Part shown: positions 8,458 through 17,690 of the stretch, one piece after another
Layout: the number at the start of each line of letters is the position of its first letter
Numbering within the stretch: position 1 is the stretch's first letter
DNA from: Verrucomicrobiaceae bacterium
GTDB lineage: Bacteria > Pseudomonadota > Gammaproteobacteria > Pseudomonadales > CAMLJR01
Assembly (NCBI GenBank): GCA_028293825.1
Contig: JAQGNY010000054.1
Coordinates: 161,019 to 225,018 of the forward strand
Length of the DNA: 64,000 nucleotides
Reading direction: 5' to 3'
Position numbers and translations under genes: made by a program
Notes under the pieces: generated by a model
Databases searched by the model: none
Told to the model about the DNA's origin: nothing
Seen by the model: only the letters and a program-made list of their open reading frames with translations

Positions 8458-8979
8458 ATGCCGAAAAAATTATTGAAACGCTTTGCCCCGAGCGCCGACA
8501 TGGTAAAAAACCATCCCTCGCTGCGCTGGTTCGCGCATTGGATGCACGACAATAATTTGTGGCACCTGAATCGTTACTCCGCGTCGCTGGCGGTTTTCAT
8601 CGGTTTATTCGCTGCGTTGATTCCGCTGCCATCGCAAATGCCGATTGCGCTAGTGCTCGCCATTTGGTGGCGCGCGCACGTGCCGATCAGCGTTGCGCTG
8701 GTATGGTTAACCAATCCGCTGACATCGCCACCGATTTTTTACGGCACCTACAAATTCGGCAATTTTCTATTGCAGCGCGAAGCGCACGCACTGAACTTCG
8801 AGGCATCGCTGGCGTGGCTCGGCAGTGAACTCGGGCGTATTTGGGCGCCGCTATTAGTCGGATCGCTGACGGCGGGAATTGTAGCGGGGCTTATCGGCGC
8901 CGGCGCCGTTCGACTCGCTTGGCGCGTACAAGTAGGCATGCGCTGGAGCGCCCGCAAAAAAGCGCGTGCGAATAAATAA
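8458..8979 (+). CDS. DUF2062-family membrane protein
   Basis: A 173-residue protein with the DUF2062 pattern: a basic amphipathic start (PKKLLKRF), WLHD-like WMHDNNLWHLNRYS, then hydrophobic segments with GLFAALIPLPSQM and TNPLTSPPIFYGTYKFG. Function is unknown in the family. Start: an ATG at 8458 gives the usual N-terminus; a longer frame from 8365 adds unrelated residues. The gene is divergent from DUF2177, and its 3' end runs into an A-rich stretch with a loose 15-16 bp repeat. Confidence 0.82.
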   Translation: MPKKLLKRFAPSADMVKNHPSLRWFAHWMHDNNLWHLNRYSASLAVFIGLFAALIPLPSQMPIALVLAIWWRAHVPISVALVWLTNPLTSPPIFYGTYKFGNFLLQREAHALNFEASLAWLGSELGRIWAPLLVGSLTAGIVAGLIGAGAVRLAWRVQVGMRWSARKKARANK

Positions 8980-9019
8980 AGCAAAAAACAATAAAGCAAA
9001 GAAAAAACAGAGCGAAAAA
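8976..9019. repeat. A-rich loose tandem repeat at DUF2062 gene end
   Basis: ATAAAGCAAA occurs at 8976 and again at 8991, and a degenerate third copy begins near 9007. The first copy overlaps the stop codon of the DUF2062 gene. The repeat is imperfect and low in complexity, so it may be chance. Confidence 0.35.
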
Positions 9020-9055
9020 CGTCACCGATAATAATAATCCGCATAGGGGAAGTGT

Positions 9056-10189
9056 ATGCCCGGCACCATCATTATCGCCAACGCAGTCGTCGAAACCTGG
9101 ATCATCATTGCGGCAATCATCGCCGCACTCGTACTGTTTAAACGCAAAACGGAATACGGCGATCTGTTGTCGTTATCGGCCACTCAAGAATTAAAAGGCG
9201 TCGCCATTCTCGCAGTGCTGTTTGGTCACATCGGTTATTTTCTTGTCGACGATTATCGATTTCTGTTTCCGCTTTCGATCGGTGCGGGCGTCGGCGTAAA
9301 TATTTTTCTGTTTCTATCCGGCTACGGCCTGACCGTGGGCATGCTGAAAAAACCGTTATCGCCGCTGGCGTTTTATCGCAAGCGCGCAGTAAAAGTATTT
9401 ATCCCGTTCTGGTTGGCGCTAATTGGCTTTTTTATTCTCGACGCGCTGGTATTGCATCGCACTTATCCGACCGAATATATCGTGCGCTCGCTGTTTGGAT
9501 TTTTTCCGCGCGCCGATATGGCGGACGATGTTAATTCAGTGTTTTGGTATATCACCTGGATTTTGTTTTATTACTTACTGCTGCCACTGGTTTTTATGCG
9601 CCGCCATGCGTGGCTATCGGCGCTGATTTTATTAGCGGCCGGACAGGCATTGGTGTGGTGGAGTCCAAGCGCCATTGAGTTAGTTACGCGCCTGTACAAA
9701 GTGCACACGGTGGCATTTCCGCTCGGCATGCTGGCGGCATGGGGATTATTTGAAAATCGCGAAACGGCGAATCGATTTGCGCAGATGCTGCGCGCGCGCC
9801 GCGCGGCGCTTTCGGTCACGCAATATTACGGCGCGCTTATTCTGCTCGCTGCGGTGGTCGCCTACAGCGCTTACGATTCCGGCATTGGCCAGAGCACCAC
9901 TAAAGAACAAATAATGAGCTTGGTGACGACGCTGGCGCTGGTGCTGCTGTTCGCGCTAAAGCGTGTCGAGCTGCGCGCGCTGATGCTGATCGGAATATTT
10001 TCTTATGAAATTTATTTACTGCATTGGCCACTGCTGTCGCGTTACGACATGGTGTATCGCAAGTTGCCGGCAGCTCCAGCTACGTTTGTGTACCTGGCTA
10101 TATTTATCGGACTGGGTTGGATTATTCAGCGCGCTACGGGGCCGATACAGGATTTACTCGAACGTAAAAAAATGCAGCCCGCGCTTTAG
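9056..10189 (+). CDS. acyltransferase 3 (OafA/YrhL-type) membrane protein
   Basis: A 377-residue integral membrane protein with about ten hydrophobic segments, matching the acyltransferase_3 family that moves acetyl or other acyl groups across the membrane onto sugars, lipids or peptides. The family signature is visible: KGVAILAVLFGHIGYF with the conserved histidine, then the basic loop FYRKRAVKVFIPFW and the late LLHWPLL segment. GGGGAAG sits just upstream of the ATG. It lacks the SGNH domain of larger OafA proteins. It is convergent with the ParA-like gene. The acceptor is unknown; no polysaccharide cluster is adjacent. Confidence 0.85.
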   Translation: MPGTIIIANAVVETWIIIAAIIAALVLFKRKTEYGDLLSLSATQELKGVAILAVLFGHIGYFLVDDYRFLFPLSIGAGVGVNIFLFLSGYGLTVGMLKKPLSPLAFYRKRAVKVFIPFWLALIGFFILDALVLHRTYPTEYIVRSLFGFFPRADMADDVNSVFWYITWILFYYLLLPLVFMRRHAWLSALILLAAGQALVWWSPSAIELVTRLYKVHTVAFPLGMLAAWGLFENRETANRFAQMLRARRAALSVTQYYGALILLAAVVAYSAYDSGIGQSTTKEQIMSLVTTLALVLLFALKRVELRALMLIGIFSYEIYLLHWPLLSRYDMVYRKLPAAPATFVYLAIFIGLGWIIQRATGPIQDLLERKKMQPAL

Positions 10190-10214
10190 TATTTATGGGC
10201 AATCAGAAATTTAT

Positions 10215-11036
10215 TTAAGCCAATTCTGGGCGAGACGCAGCAACTTTCACTGCGTCCGGCTCCAAGTGTTCGAACAGCGCGACGAATTGCTGCGTTAATT
10301 TGTGCGACGGCGCGAAATAAATCAACGGCTTCGCCACGTGATGCGATTCCTTCATCTTTACCGAGGCCGACAAATAATCGTCCAGCACCGGCAATTGTTC
10401 GCGCCTCAACTCTTCGATCAATTCGCGTGGCAAACGCGCCTGCGCATTGAATTGATTGATGACAATACCTTCAATTTCCAAACCAGGATTGTGATCCTGT
10501 TTTAACTCGACGGTGTTATCAAGCAATTGATACAGCGCCTGCTTTGAAAAACTATCGCAGTCGTAGGGAATCAATACACGCTGCGCGGCGATCAGCGCGG
10601 TCTTGCTGTAGAAATTCAGATTCGGCGGCGTATCGATATAAACGCGGTCGTACTCGTCGGCCAACTCATCAAGCGCTTCGCGCAATTTATAAATTTTGTA
10701 ACGGCTTTCCAGCTCATTCATGATTTCGCTGAGCAGCGGGCTGGCGGCGAGCAAATCCAAATTCGGAAATACCGTTTCCTGCACAAACCCCAAAGCAGCT
10801 TTATTGCCCGCGAACCAACTGCCGGACGAGCGCCGCAACAAATGCGCGACGCTGTACTCGGAATCGCGATTTTCCGGCGCGTGTACATCGACGCCCAAAT
10901 ACAAACTCGCATTGCCCTGCACATCGAGATCGACCACCAGCGTACGATAGCCGCGACTGGCGCTAATCGCGGCCAGATTGCAGGTGATACTGGACTTGCC
11001 CACACCGCCTTTCTGATTGAAGATGACGCGCCGCAT
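10215..11036 (-). CDS. ParA/MinD-family ATPase
   Basis: A 273-residue P-loop ATPase with the deviant Walker A KGGVGKSS (9-16), switch region VVDLDVQGN and Walker B-like YIDTPPNLNF. Such proteins position plasmids, chromosomes or large complexes by forming dynamic ATP dimers. The start at 11036 has GAGGAT seven bases upstream. There is no ParB gene or obvious parS next to it, so this is an orphan ParA, perhaps for cargo placement such as chemosensory or cell-surface complexes. It is convergent with the acyltransferase gene. Chromosome partition ParA is less likely because that normally sits beside parB and rsmG. Confidence 0.85.
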   Translation of the reverse strand: MRRVIFNQKGGVGKSSITCNLAAISASRGYRTLVVDLDVQGNASLYLGVDVHAPENRDSEYSVAHLLRRSSGSWFAGNKAALGFVQETVFPNLDLLAASPLLSEIMNELESRYKIYKLREALDELADEYDRVYIDTPPNLNFYSKTALIAAQRVLIPYDCDSFSKQALYQLLDNTVELKQDHNPGLEIEGIVINQFNAQARLPRELIEELRREQLPVLDDYLSASVKMKESHHVAKPLIYFAPSHKLTQQFVALFEHLEPDAVKVAASRPELA

Positions 11037-11155
11037 TCAGAAATCCTCTTTGCCAAGTGTTGCGTGCTGCTGCCTGTTTTGGTGCGAGAGTGCTGTTGCA
11101 AAAGAACATCGTTGGATTCTAATGTGCCCGCATGAAAATATCATTGCGGCACCTT

Positions 11156-11189
11156 TAGTATTAGCCCGCGAGTAGTATTAACCTGCGAG
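11156..11189. repeat. 17-bp tandem duplication
   Basis: Two adjacent 17-base copies of TAGTATTA(G/A)CC(C/T)GCGAG occupy 11156-11172 and 11173-11189 with two differences. The repeat is non-coding and upstream of both flanking genes. Confidence 0.75.
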
Positions 11190-11380
11190 CATTATTTTAA
11201 GCATTTTGAATATTTGTTTTAGCGAGTTCGGATAACGTAGTGCTACTTTCGCGCAGCAAAGCGTGCGTGATTTCGATAACACGGAAACTCTGACTGAATC
11301 CGAGCGCTCTGTATACCGCTATCGCAATCGAATAATTAAATTGCCCCTGCCGCAACAGCGCCGGCGCCTAATTTAGAAGA

Positions 11381-11392
11381 GTGAGAACTCAC
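11381..11392 (+). promoter_or_regulatory. inverted repeat over ribosome site
   Basis: GTGAGAACTCAC is a perfect 5-base-arm dyad ending one base before the ATG of the YjgR-like gene and overlapping the only ribosome-binding-like purines. It could mask the site in mRNA or bind a repressor; short dyads also occur by chance. Confidence 0.35.
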
Positions 11393-11393
11393 A

Positions 11394-12863
11394 ATGGATA
11401 CAAGTTTTATCATTGGCGCCAACACCAGCGCGCAAGCGGCGCTGTCGCTGCGTATGGCCAATCGCCACGGCCTGATTACCGGCGCCACCGGCACCGGCAA
11501 AACCATCACGCTGCAAACATTGGCCGAAGGATTTTCGCGCGCCGGCGTGCCGGTATTTATGGCTGATGTAAAAGGCGATTTAAGCGGCACTTCGCGCGCT
11601 GCCGTCGCTAATGAAAAAGTGCAACAGCGCTTGCAGCTATTAAATATCACCGACTATCAGGCGCATGCGTATCCGGTGCAGCTGTGGGATTTATACGGCA
11701 AGCGCGGCCTGCCGATTCGTGCCAGTGTTTCTAGCCTGGGGCCGCTTCTGCTCGCGAATTTGCTCGAATTAAACGACACCCAAACCGGTGTGCTTTACGC
11801 GGCATTTAAAATTGCCGACGCCAACGGTTTATTGTTGCTCGACATGAAAGATTTGCGCGCGATGCTCAGCTGGATTGCCGATAACAACAAAACGCTACAG
11901 GGCGAATACGGCAACCTCAGCAGTACCAGCATCGCCGCTATTCAGCGTCAATTATTAGTGCTCGAAGAACAAGGCGCGCAACAGTTTCTCGGTGAGCCGC
12001 AAATCGCGCTCGCCGATTTAATGCAAAGCGATTTTTCCGGCAACGGCGTAATCAGTATTTTCGACGCCACCACACTGATGACGCGGCCGCATTTATACGC
12101 GATGTTTTTATTGTGGCTGCTGTCGGAGTTGTTCGAAGAGCTACCGGAAGTCGGTGATACCGACAAACCGAAACTGGTATTTTTCTTCGACGAAGCGCAT
12201 TTACTATTTAACGATGCGCCGAAAGCATTGGTGGAAAAAATCGAACAGGTGGTGCGCTTGATTCGCTCGAAAGGCGTCGGCGTTTATTTCGTCACGCAGA
12301 ATCCACTCGATGTGCCGGAAAATATTTTGGGTCAACTCGGCAATCGCGTACAACACGCATTGCGCGCGTTCAGCGCCAGCGATCAACGCGCAGTGCGCGC
12401 AGCCGCACAAACATTTCGCGCCAATCCCAATTTAAATACCGAACAAGTCATTACCGAATTGGGCGTGGGCGAAGCGCTGGTATCGGTACTCGATGAGAAA
12501 GGTCAGCCGACACCGGTCGAACGCGTATTTATTTATCCGCCGCAATCGCGTATCGGACCGCTGACTGATGCCGAACGCGCCGATCAAATGGCGCGCTCGC
12601 CACTGCGCAGCCGTTACGAACAAAGTATTGATCGCGAGTCCGCCTACGAATCGCTGGCAGCACGCGCCAAAGCGGCGGCGACACAGGCTGAAGAAACTAA
12701 AGTAAATACACCGCAGAAGCCGGCCCGCGCTGAACCGAATCCAACGGCGGATTTAATCAGCGCCTTTGCAAAAAGCGCGGCGCGCAGTATCGGCTCGCAA
12801 GTGGGACGTGAAATTTTACGCGGCGTGATGGGATCGTTGCTGGGCGGCTCGCGCAGACGTTAG
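11394..12863 (+). CDS. yjgR: YjgR/DUF853 HerA-like P-loop ATPase
   Basis: A 489-residue protein of the HerA/FtsK superfamily branch DUF853 (E. coli YjgR). It has Walker A GATGTGKT (30-37), Walker [12 protein letters not shown], a sensor segment [29 protein letters not shown] and the conserved [17 protein letters not shown] near the end of the core. The C-terminal tail is Ala/Gly/Arg rich (LLGGSRRR), as usual in the family. The enzyme is a predicted DNA- or protein-translocating ATPase; its biological task is not settled. The ATG is preceded by GAGTGAGAACTCACA, where the ribosome site lies inside an inverted repeat. A terminator follows. Confidence 0.9.
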   Translation: MDTSFIIGANTSAQAALSLRMANRHGLITGATGTGKTITLQTLAEGFSRAGVPVFMADVKGDLSGTSRAAVANEKVQQRLQLLNITDYQAHAYPVQLWDLYGKRGLPIRASVSSLGPLLLANLLELNDTQTGVLYAAFKIADANGLLLLDMKDLRAMLSWIADNNKTLQGEYGNLSSTSIAAIQRQLLVLEEQGAQQFLGEPQIALADLMQSDFSGNGVISIFDATTLMTRPHLYAMFLLWLLSELFEELPEVGDTDKPKLVFFFDEAHLLFNDAPKALVEKIEQVVRLIRSKGVGVYFVTQNPLDVPENILGQLGNRVQHALRAFSASDQRAVRAAAQTFRANPNLNTEQVITELGVGEALVSVLDEKGQPTPVERVFIYPPQSRIGPLTDAERADQMARSPLRSRYEQSIDRESAYESLAARAKAAATQAEETKVNTPQKPARAEPNPTADLISAFAKSAARSIGSQVGREILRGVMGSLLGGSRRR

Positions 12864-12933
12864 CGATTAGTGAGAGATTAAATTTTTTTAGTTTTTGAAA
12901 AATAATTCGTAAAAAAATTGCTAACTAGTATCC

Positions 12934-12966
12934 AAAAAAAAGCGTGCAAACTGCACGCTTTTTTTT
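12934..12966. terminator. bidirectional intrinsic terminator
   Basis: Perfect 9-base arms AAGCGTGCA and TGCACGCTT with a 3-base loop are flanked by runs of A and T. It lies between the convergent yjgR-like gene and cheB and ends the chemotaxis operon. Confidence 0.92.
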
Positions 12967-12977
12967 GATTTAAATAA

Positions 12978-14051
12978 TCAAAGCATTCGTTGCGATGAAA
13001 TCACGCCGGCTATTTCTTCCAACGGTAATACTTTTTGCACCGCACCGCGTTTAAACGCTTCTTTCGGCATGCCGTACACCACGCAGGTCGCTTCATCTTG
13101 CCCTACTGTGTAAGCCCCTGCCTGTTTCATTTCCAGTAAACCTGCAGCGCCATCGTCACCCATGCCGGTCATGATGATGCCGATGGCATTTTTGCCGGCG
13201 CATTTCGCCACCGAACGAAATAACACATCGACTGAGGGGCGATGGCGATTGACGACTGGTCCGTCGATTACTTCGGCAACGTATTGAGCACCGCTGCGCT
13301 TTAACAATAAATGTTTGCCGCCGGGCGCAATCAACGCTCGACCTGGAATAACACGATCGCCGTTCTGAGCCTCGCGTACTTCGATCTGACACAAACTATT
13401 TAAGCGCGCCGCAAATGCAGCGGTAAATTTTTCCGGCATATGCTGCACGATGACAATACCGGGGCAGACGCGCGGTAACGCCGTCAACACCAACTCCAAC
13501 GCCTGCGTACCGCCGGTCGATGTACCGATAGCAATAACGCGATCGGTTGTCTCCGCCATCGCGTGATGCGTGCTGGCCGGCGCCAGAATCGCGTCGGCAG
13601 TTAATTTAGGTTTTACCGCAGCGCTGGCAGCAGGCGCCAAGCGTTTTGGATTTGCGAGCGCTGCCGCTTTTACTGCGCGAGTAATTTCTGCAATCGCATC
13701 GCCGAGAAATTGTTTTAAGCCGATTTTTGGTTTGGTGATGATATCGACCGCGCCGGCCGACATCGCCTGCATGGTGGTTTCCGCGCCCTTCTCCGTCAGC
13801 GTCGAACAGATCACCACCGGTGTCGGTCGCTCCGACATAATTTTGCGCAGAAAAGTAATGCCATCCATGCGCGGCATTTCCACATCGAGCACGATAACGT
13901 CGGGCCATTCCTTCTGCATTTTTTCCAACGCAAAAATAGGATCGGCAGCGGCGCCGATAACATCTATCTGTGGATCGCTTTTTAATAATTCCGTTAATAC
14001 CTGACGTACAACTGCCGAATCGTCGACTACCAATACTTTGATTTTGCTCAT
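12978..14051 (-). CDS. cheB: chemotaxis protein-glutamate methylesterase/deamidase CheB
   Basis: A 357-residue CheB that removes methyl groups from chemoreceptors and deamidates receptor glutamines when phosphorylated by CheA. The receiver domain (1-120) has acidic Asp10-Asp11 and phospho-site Asp56 ([13 protein letters not shown]). The C-terminal esterase domain carries Ser of [11 protein letters not shown], His of QHMPEKFT and Asp of TGMGDDGA, the complete triad. It is the last gene of the operon; its ATG overlaps the cheD stop (ATGA), indicating translational coupling. The linker (about 125-175) is Ala/Lys rich. Confidence 0.98.
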   Translation of the reverse strand: MSKIKVLVVDDSAVVRQVLTELLKSDPQIDVIGAAADPIFALEKMQKEWPDVIVLDVEMPRMDGITFLRKIMSERPTPVVICSTLTEKGAETTMQAMSAGAVDIITKPKIGLKQFLGDAIAEITRAVKAAALANPKRLAPAASAAVKPKLTADAILAPASTHHAMAETTDRVIAIGTSTGGTQALELVLTALPRVCPGIVIVQHMPEKFTAAFAARLNSLCQIEVREAQNGDRVIPGRALIAPGGKHLLLKRSGAQYVAEVIDGPVVNRHRPSVDVLFRSVAKCAGKNAIGIIMTGMGDDGAAGLLEMKQAGAYTVGQDEATCVVYGMPKEAFKRGAVQKVLPLEEIAGVISSQRML

Positions 14052-14572
14052 GACGCCTCCGCACCCAGTACTGCATTATTTTTTTGAATTTGATGTTTAC
14101 GCAGCCACACGTCGCCGGTGTGGATTTCGAACACTATTTGACGATGACCGTGACCGCCGAGATGCTCCGCAGTCACGGCAAAGCCGTGCCGATTAAGTAA
14201 TTCACGACCGGCAATTACATTGTCGTCGGCGACATTAATGCCGCGCTTGGCCGGTAACGGCACATGCATAAACATATTGCCGCCACCGAATAATTTCACT
14301 TCGTATTCGCGCGCATTACCGCCCGCCACAGCAATTTCCCGCAGCAATAATTGCAAGGCTTCATCGGCATATTTGCCGTCCAACTCTTCCGTCTGCGCGG
14401 ACCGGCGTTTAGCCAGCATGTAATGACACATGCCACCAATTTTTTGCTGCGGATGCCACAGCGTTATCGCAACACACGATCCCAGCACTGTGCGAATTCG
14501 CGTCTGCTCATCGCCGAAATAAATTTCGCCGGGCTGCAAAAAAATATCGATAGCGGGCGCAATTTTGCGCAT
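14048..14572 (-). CDS. cheD: chemoreceptor glutamine deamidase CheD
   Basis: A 174-residue CheD that deamidates receptor glutamines and in many bacteria feeds back on CheC or receptors. The catalytic Cys33 ([11 protein letters not shown]) and His50 (GGMCHYML) have the 17-residue spacing of the family, and the downstream KLFGGGNMF motif is present. It starts one base after the cheR stop and overlaps cheB by four bases. No cheC is seen in the operon, so here CheD probably acts as a receptor-modifying enzyme only. Confidence 0.97.
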   Translation of the reverse strand: MRKIAPAIDIFLQPGEIYFGDEQTRIRTVLGSCVAITLWHPQQKIGGMCHYMLAKRRSAQTEELDGKYADEALQLLLREIAVAGGNAREYEVKLFGGGNMFMHVPLPAKRGINVADDNVIAGRELLNRHGFAVTAEHLGGHGHRQIVFEIHTGDVWLRKHQIQKNNAVLGAEAS

Positions 14573-14573
14573 G

Positions 14574-15380
14574 TCACGGCTTCCGATAAATTGAGGGCGA
14601 TATCATTTTCAATTCGGATGTGATGCCGTTTAATGTTTCCGAATGACTCACTATAAAATACCCGCCGGAACGCAACAGCGGCACCATGCGCGCCAGCACT
14701 TGGCGCTTGGTATTGGTATCGAAATAAATCATTACATTGCGCAAAAAAATCACGTCGAATTCGCCGAGTGCCGGTAGCGCAGTATTCAAATTGATTTGCA
14801 TGAATTTGACGTGACTGCGCAACGGCTTATCGATAATAAAATTCCCCGCCTGCGCACCGACACCTTTCAAGCAATATTTGCTTAAATGTTGCGGCGAAAT
14901 ATCTTTGGCCCGCAGCATTGGATACACACCCTGCGTCGCTTGCTCAAGCACGCGCGTGCTGATATCCGAGCCGAGAATGTCCCACACTCGATCGCCGAGC
15001 ACATCCTGCATGACCATCGCGATGGTATAAATTTCTTCACCGCTGGAACTCGCGCCGCTCCACACTCGCACCGGGCGCGATACTTTTGCCAGCGGCGGCA
15101 AAATGGTATTGCGCAGCAATTCGAAATGTTTGGGTTCGCGAAAGAAATACGTTTCGTTGGTGGTGAGCAGATCGACCGCAATTTGCAACTCATGCGGTGC
15201 GCTGGGGTTTCGCAATAATTGAAAATAGGCGCCGTAACTTTCCAACTGATGGTACGTCAGCCGCTTGGCTAGACGGCCGGCAACCAGCGCCATTTTTTCA
15301 TTGGACAAACTGATACCGGCAATTTCGAAAATCATTCCCTGAAACTGGCGAAACTCCTGCTGACTAAGCACTGGCTGCAT
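14574..15380 (-). CDS. cheR: chemotaxis protein methyltransferase CheR
   Basis: A 268-residue SAM-dependent methyltransferase that methylates receptor glutamates. The N-terminal helical domain (1-75) is followed by the methyltransferase core with NETYFFREPKHF, VWSGASSSGEEIYTIAM (SAM site), FDVIFLRNVMIYF and the final SHSETL. All motifs look intact. It lies between cheW and cheD in the operon. Since neither receptor in this operon ends in an NWETF-type pentapeptide, CheR must be of the pentapeptide-independent kind or be recruited by other receptors. Confidence 0.97.
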   Translation of the reverse strand: MQPVLSQQEFRQFQGMIFEIAGISLSNEKMALVAGRLAKRLTYHQLESYGAYFQLLRNPSAPHELQIAVDLLTTNETYFFREPKHFELLRNTILPPLAKVSRPVRVWSGASSSGEEIYTIAMVMQDVLGDRVWDILGSDISTRVLEQATQGVYPMLRAKDISPQHLSKYCLKGVGAQAGNFIIDKPLRSHVKFMQINLNTALPALGEFDVIFLRNVMIYFDTNTKRQVLARMVPLLRSGGYFIVSHSETLNGITSELKMISPSIYRKP

Positions 15381-15420
15381 AACGAGACCATGATGGGCGC
15401 AATTTGCGCCGTTTTCGTTA

Positions 15421-15957
15421 TTATTGCGCCGCTGCGGTTGCTTCTTCTACGTCTTCGTCGATGCTTGCCAACAAGGTCATTTCGTCGATGGAAAGCACGC
15501 GATCGACATTTAAAATAATAATAAAACGGCCATCGATCTCAACCATACCGTCGATAAAATCAACGCGAATTTTTGCGCCAAACGCCGGTGCCGGTTGAAT
15601 CATATCGGCAGCGATATCCATCACTTCGCTAACGCTGTCGACAATAATTCCGACATCTTGCTTCTCGCCGTCATTATCGATTTCGATAATGACGATGCAC
15701 GTGCGCCGTGCCACTTCCGCTTGCGCGCGACCGAAACGCGCGGCCAAGTCGATAACCGGCAACACCTGACCACGCAAATTTAAAACGCCGCGAATAAAAT
15801 CGGGCATCAACGGCACGGCGGTCAGCTGGCCATATTCAATAATTTCTTTAATCACAAGGATGCTGATGGCGAATGGTTCGCCACCGAGCAAAAATGTTAG
15901 GAACTGTTGCTTCTCCGGCTCAACGGGTGCTACCGCTGCGCGTTTAGAAATTGCCAT
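15421..15957 (-). CDS. cheW: chemotaxis coupling protein CheW
   Basis: A 178-residue CheW scaffold linking receptors to CheA. Characteristic segments are FLTFLLGGEPFAISILVIKEII, MPDFIRGVLNLRGQVLPVIDL and VDSVSEVMDI. The C-terminus is extended by an acidic, alanine-rich tail (DEDVEEATAAAQ). GGAG sits seven bases upstream of the ATG. It is located after the MCP gene and before cheR. Confidence 0.97.
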   Translation of the reverse strand: MAISKRAAVAPVEPEKQQFLTFLLGGEPFAISILVIKEIIEYGQLTAVPLMPDFIRGVLNLRGQVLPVIDLAARFGRAQAEVARRTCIVIIEIDNDGEKQDVGIIVDSVSEVMDIAADMIQPAPAFGAKIRVDFIDGMVEIDGRFIIILNVDRVLSIDEMTLLASIDEDVEEATAAAQ

Positions 15958-16028
15958 GTTGATTCTCCACTGTCTTGCACCTTGCCGAAATTCTTGTGTT
16001 CACGTTGCGAGCGAATTTCAACAAGTGG

Positions 16029-17654
16029 CTAGAAGCGCACAAAATCTTTTTCATCGGGTGCAAGTTCCGCTGCCGCATTGGTTGCTTTAGCAGATGCTGC
16101 CGGTTTGGATACCACTGCTGCTTTTTCCACAACATCGGTTGCTTGCAATGCGCTGGCGGTAGTTTTGAAAAACTCCATCAGCGTTTGCAATTGCTCGGCT
16201 TGCGATGTCATTTCTTCCGACGTTGCCGCCAACTCTTCCGAAGCCGACGCATTTTGTTGCGTCAGTTGATTCAATTGATTCATCGCGGTATTTACTTGCG
16301 CGACACCGGTGGATTGCTCTTCCGATGCGGCTGCGATTTCTTGTACCAGGTCGGACGTTTTATTAATTGCCGGCACAATTTGATTCAGCAATTCACCGGC
16401 CTGTTCCGCCAGCGTTACGCTGTTGCCAGCCACTTCGCTGATTTCACGTGCAGCCACTTGCGAGCGCTCGGCCAGCTTGCGCACTTCCGCAGCAACTACC
16501 GCAAAACCTTTACCGTGATCGCCGGCACGCGCCGCTTCGATCGCCGCGTTCAGCGCCAGCAAATTGGTTTGGTACGCGATGTCGTCGATGATGCCGATTT
16601 TCGCGGCAATCGCTTTCATTGCCTGCACGGTTTGTTTAACCGATTGACCGCCTTCGGTCGCTTCTTTCGCAGCCTTGGTCGCCATGCCATCGGTGACTTT
16701 TGCGTTCTCGGCGTTTTGGCTGATCGACGCGGTCATTTGCTCGATCGATGCGCTGGTTTCTTCCACGCTTGCCGCTTGTTCCGATGCTGCTTGCGATAAC
16801 GATTGCGCCGTCGCGTTTACCTGATCCGATGCGCCCGACAAACTATCGGCCGATACGCGCACGTCGGTAATAATCTGCGCGAGCTTCGCCACCATGTCCG
16901 CCATTGCATTGAGCAATTGGCCGGTTTCATCTTTCGCGGTCGAAGCGATTTTTACCGTTAGATCGCCATTCGCCAAACGATTTGCCGCATCAACTGCAAT
17001 ACCGATCGGACGCGTTACGCTGCGGGTTACCCACGCTGCGATAATCAACGCCAACACCACGCTGAGCGCAGCCAGGCCGCCGATTAAAATGCGTGTCGAT
17101 TTGTATAGACTCAGAGCTTGCTTTCCGGACTCGTCCACCAAGTCACTTTGATAGCTGATTAAATCGTTGATCGCAGCAATGTAGGTATCTTGTTGCGGCG
17201 CAATTTCTTTAGTCAACAATGTGCTGGCATCGGCCAACTTATTCGCAGCAACCAATTTATTAAATTGTTCAAGGCTGGTCGCATACGTGCCGCGTGCTTC
17301 GGTCACGCTGTTCATCATTAATCTTTCATCGTCGGACTCGAGCATTTTCTCAAGATCGGGCATGCCGGAATTAATGGCATCATCCATCGTCTTCACTTTA
17401 TCCAGCTGCGCCTTCACATCTTTCGAGTCGGTAAAAATAACCGCGTTGCGCATTGCAATTGCCTGCGCGTTAACGCCGTTTATGATGGCGTTCGCCACTA
17501 CCGTTTTCGGAAATTGCTCGGCGACGATGCCGTTAATTTCACCATTGAGTTTGCCGAGACGCAGCGCGGAAACCGCCAACGTCGCCAGCAAAATAATTAG
17601 CACAAGTGCGAAACCAAACCCCATGCGGGTGCCGATTTTCATATTTTTTAACAT
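16029..17654 (-). CDS. methyl-accepting chemotaxis protein (4HB sensor)
   Basis: A 541-residue transmembrane receptor. It has TM1 at about 8-32, a periplasmic four-helix-bundle (4HB_MCP-like) sensor from about 33 to 188, TM2 at about 189-211, a HAMP linker ([23 protein letters not shown]) and a long signalling coiled coil with hairpin tip [39 protein letters not shown]. The C-terminus ends DEKDFVRF, not the NWETF-like tether for CheR/CheB. AGGAAAGG precedes the ATG. Being inside the operon, it is probably a principal receptor for this CheA. The ligand is unknown. Confidence 0.96.
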   Translation of the reverse strand: MLKNMKIGTRMGFGFALVLIILLATLAVSALRLGKLNGEINGIVAEQFPKTVVANAIINGVNAQAIAMRNAVIFTDSKDVKAQLDKVKTMDDAINSGMPDLEKMLESDDERLMMNSVTEARGTYATSLEQFNKLVAANKLADASTLLTKEIAPQQDTYIAAINDLISYQSDLVDESGKQALSLYKSTRILIGGLAALSVVLALIIAAWVTRSVTRPIGIAVDAANRLANGDLTVKIASTAKDETGQLLNAMADMVAKLAQIITDVRVSADSLSGASDQVNATAQSLSQAASEQAASVEETSASIEQMTASISQNAENAKVTDGMATKAAKEATEGGQSVKQTVQAMKAIAAKIGIIDDIAYQTNLLALNAAIEAARAGDHGKGFAVVAAEVRKLAERSQVAAREISEVAGNSVTLAEQAGELLNQIVPAINKTSDLVQEIAAASEEQSTGVAQVNTAMNQLNQLTQQNASASEELAATSEEMTSQAEQLQTLMEFFKTTASALQATDVVEKAAVVSKPAASAKATNAAAELAPDEKDFVRF

Positions 17655-17690
17655 TGCCTTTCCTCGTTGCCGAAATATCGGTCTAGTCGT

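Larger units (their letters stand above)
11037..11393. other. divergent intergenic region parA-like / yjgR-like
   Basis: This 357-base non-coding stretch separates the divergent ParA-like and YjgR-like genes and must carry both promoters. It holds a 17-bp tandem duplication (11156-11189) and an inverted repeat over the ribosome site of the rightward gene (11381-11392). No convincing coding frame is seen. Confidence 0.7.

Noticed and set aside
15975..16799. 274-codon plus-strand frame opposite the MCP gene
   Set aside because: Cys/Arg/Phe-rich composition is the typical antisense of a coiled-coil receptor gene; no similarity.
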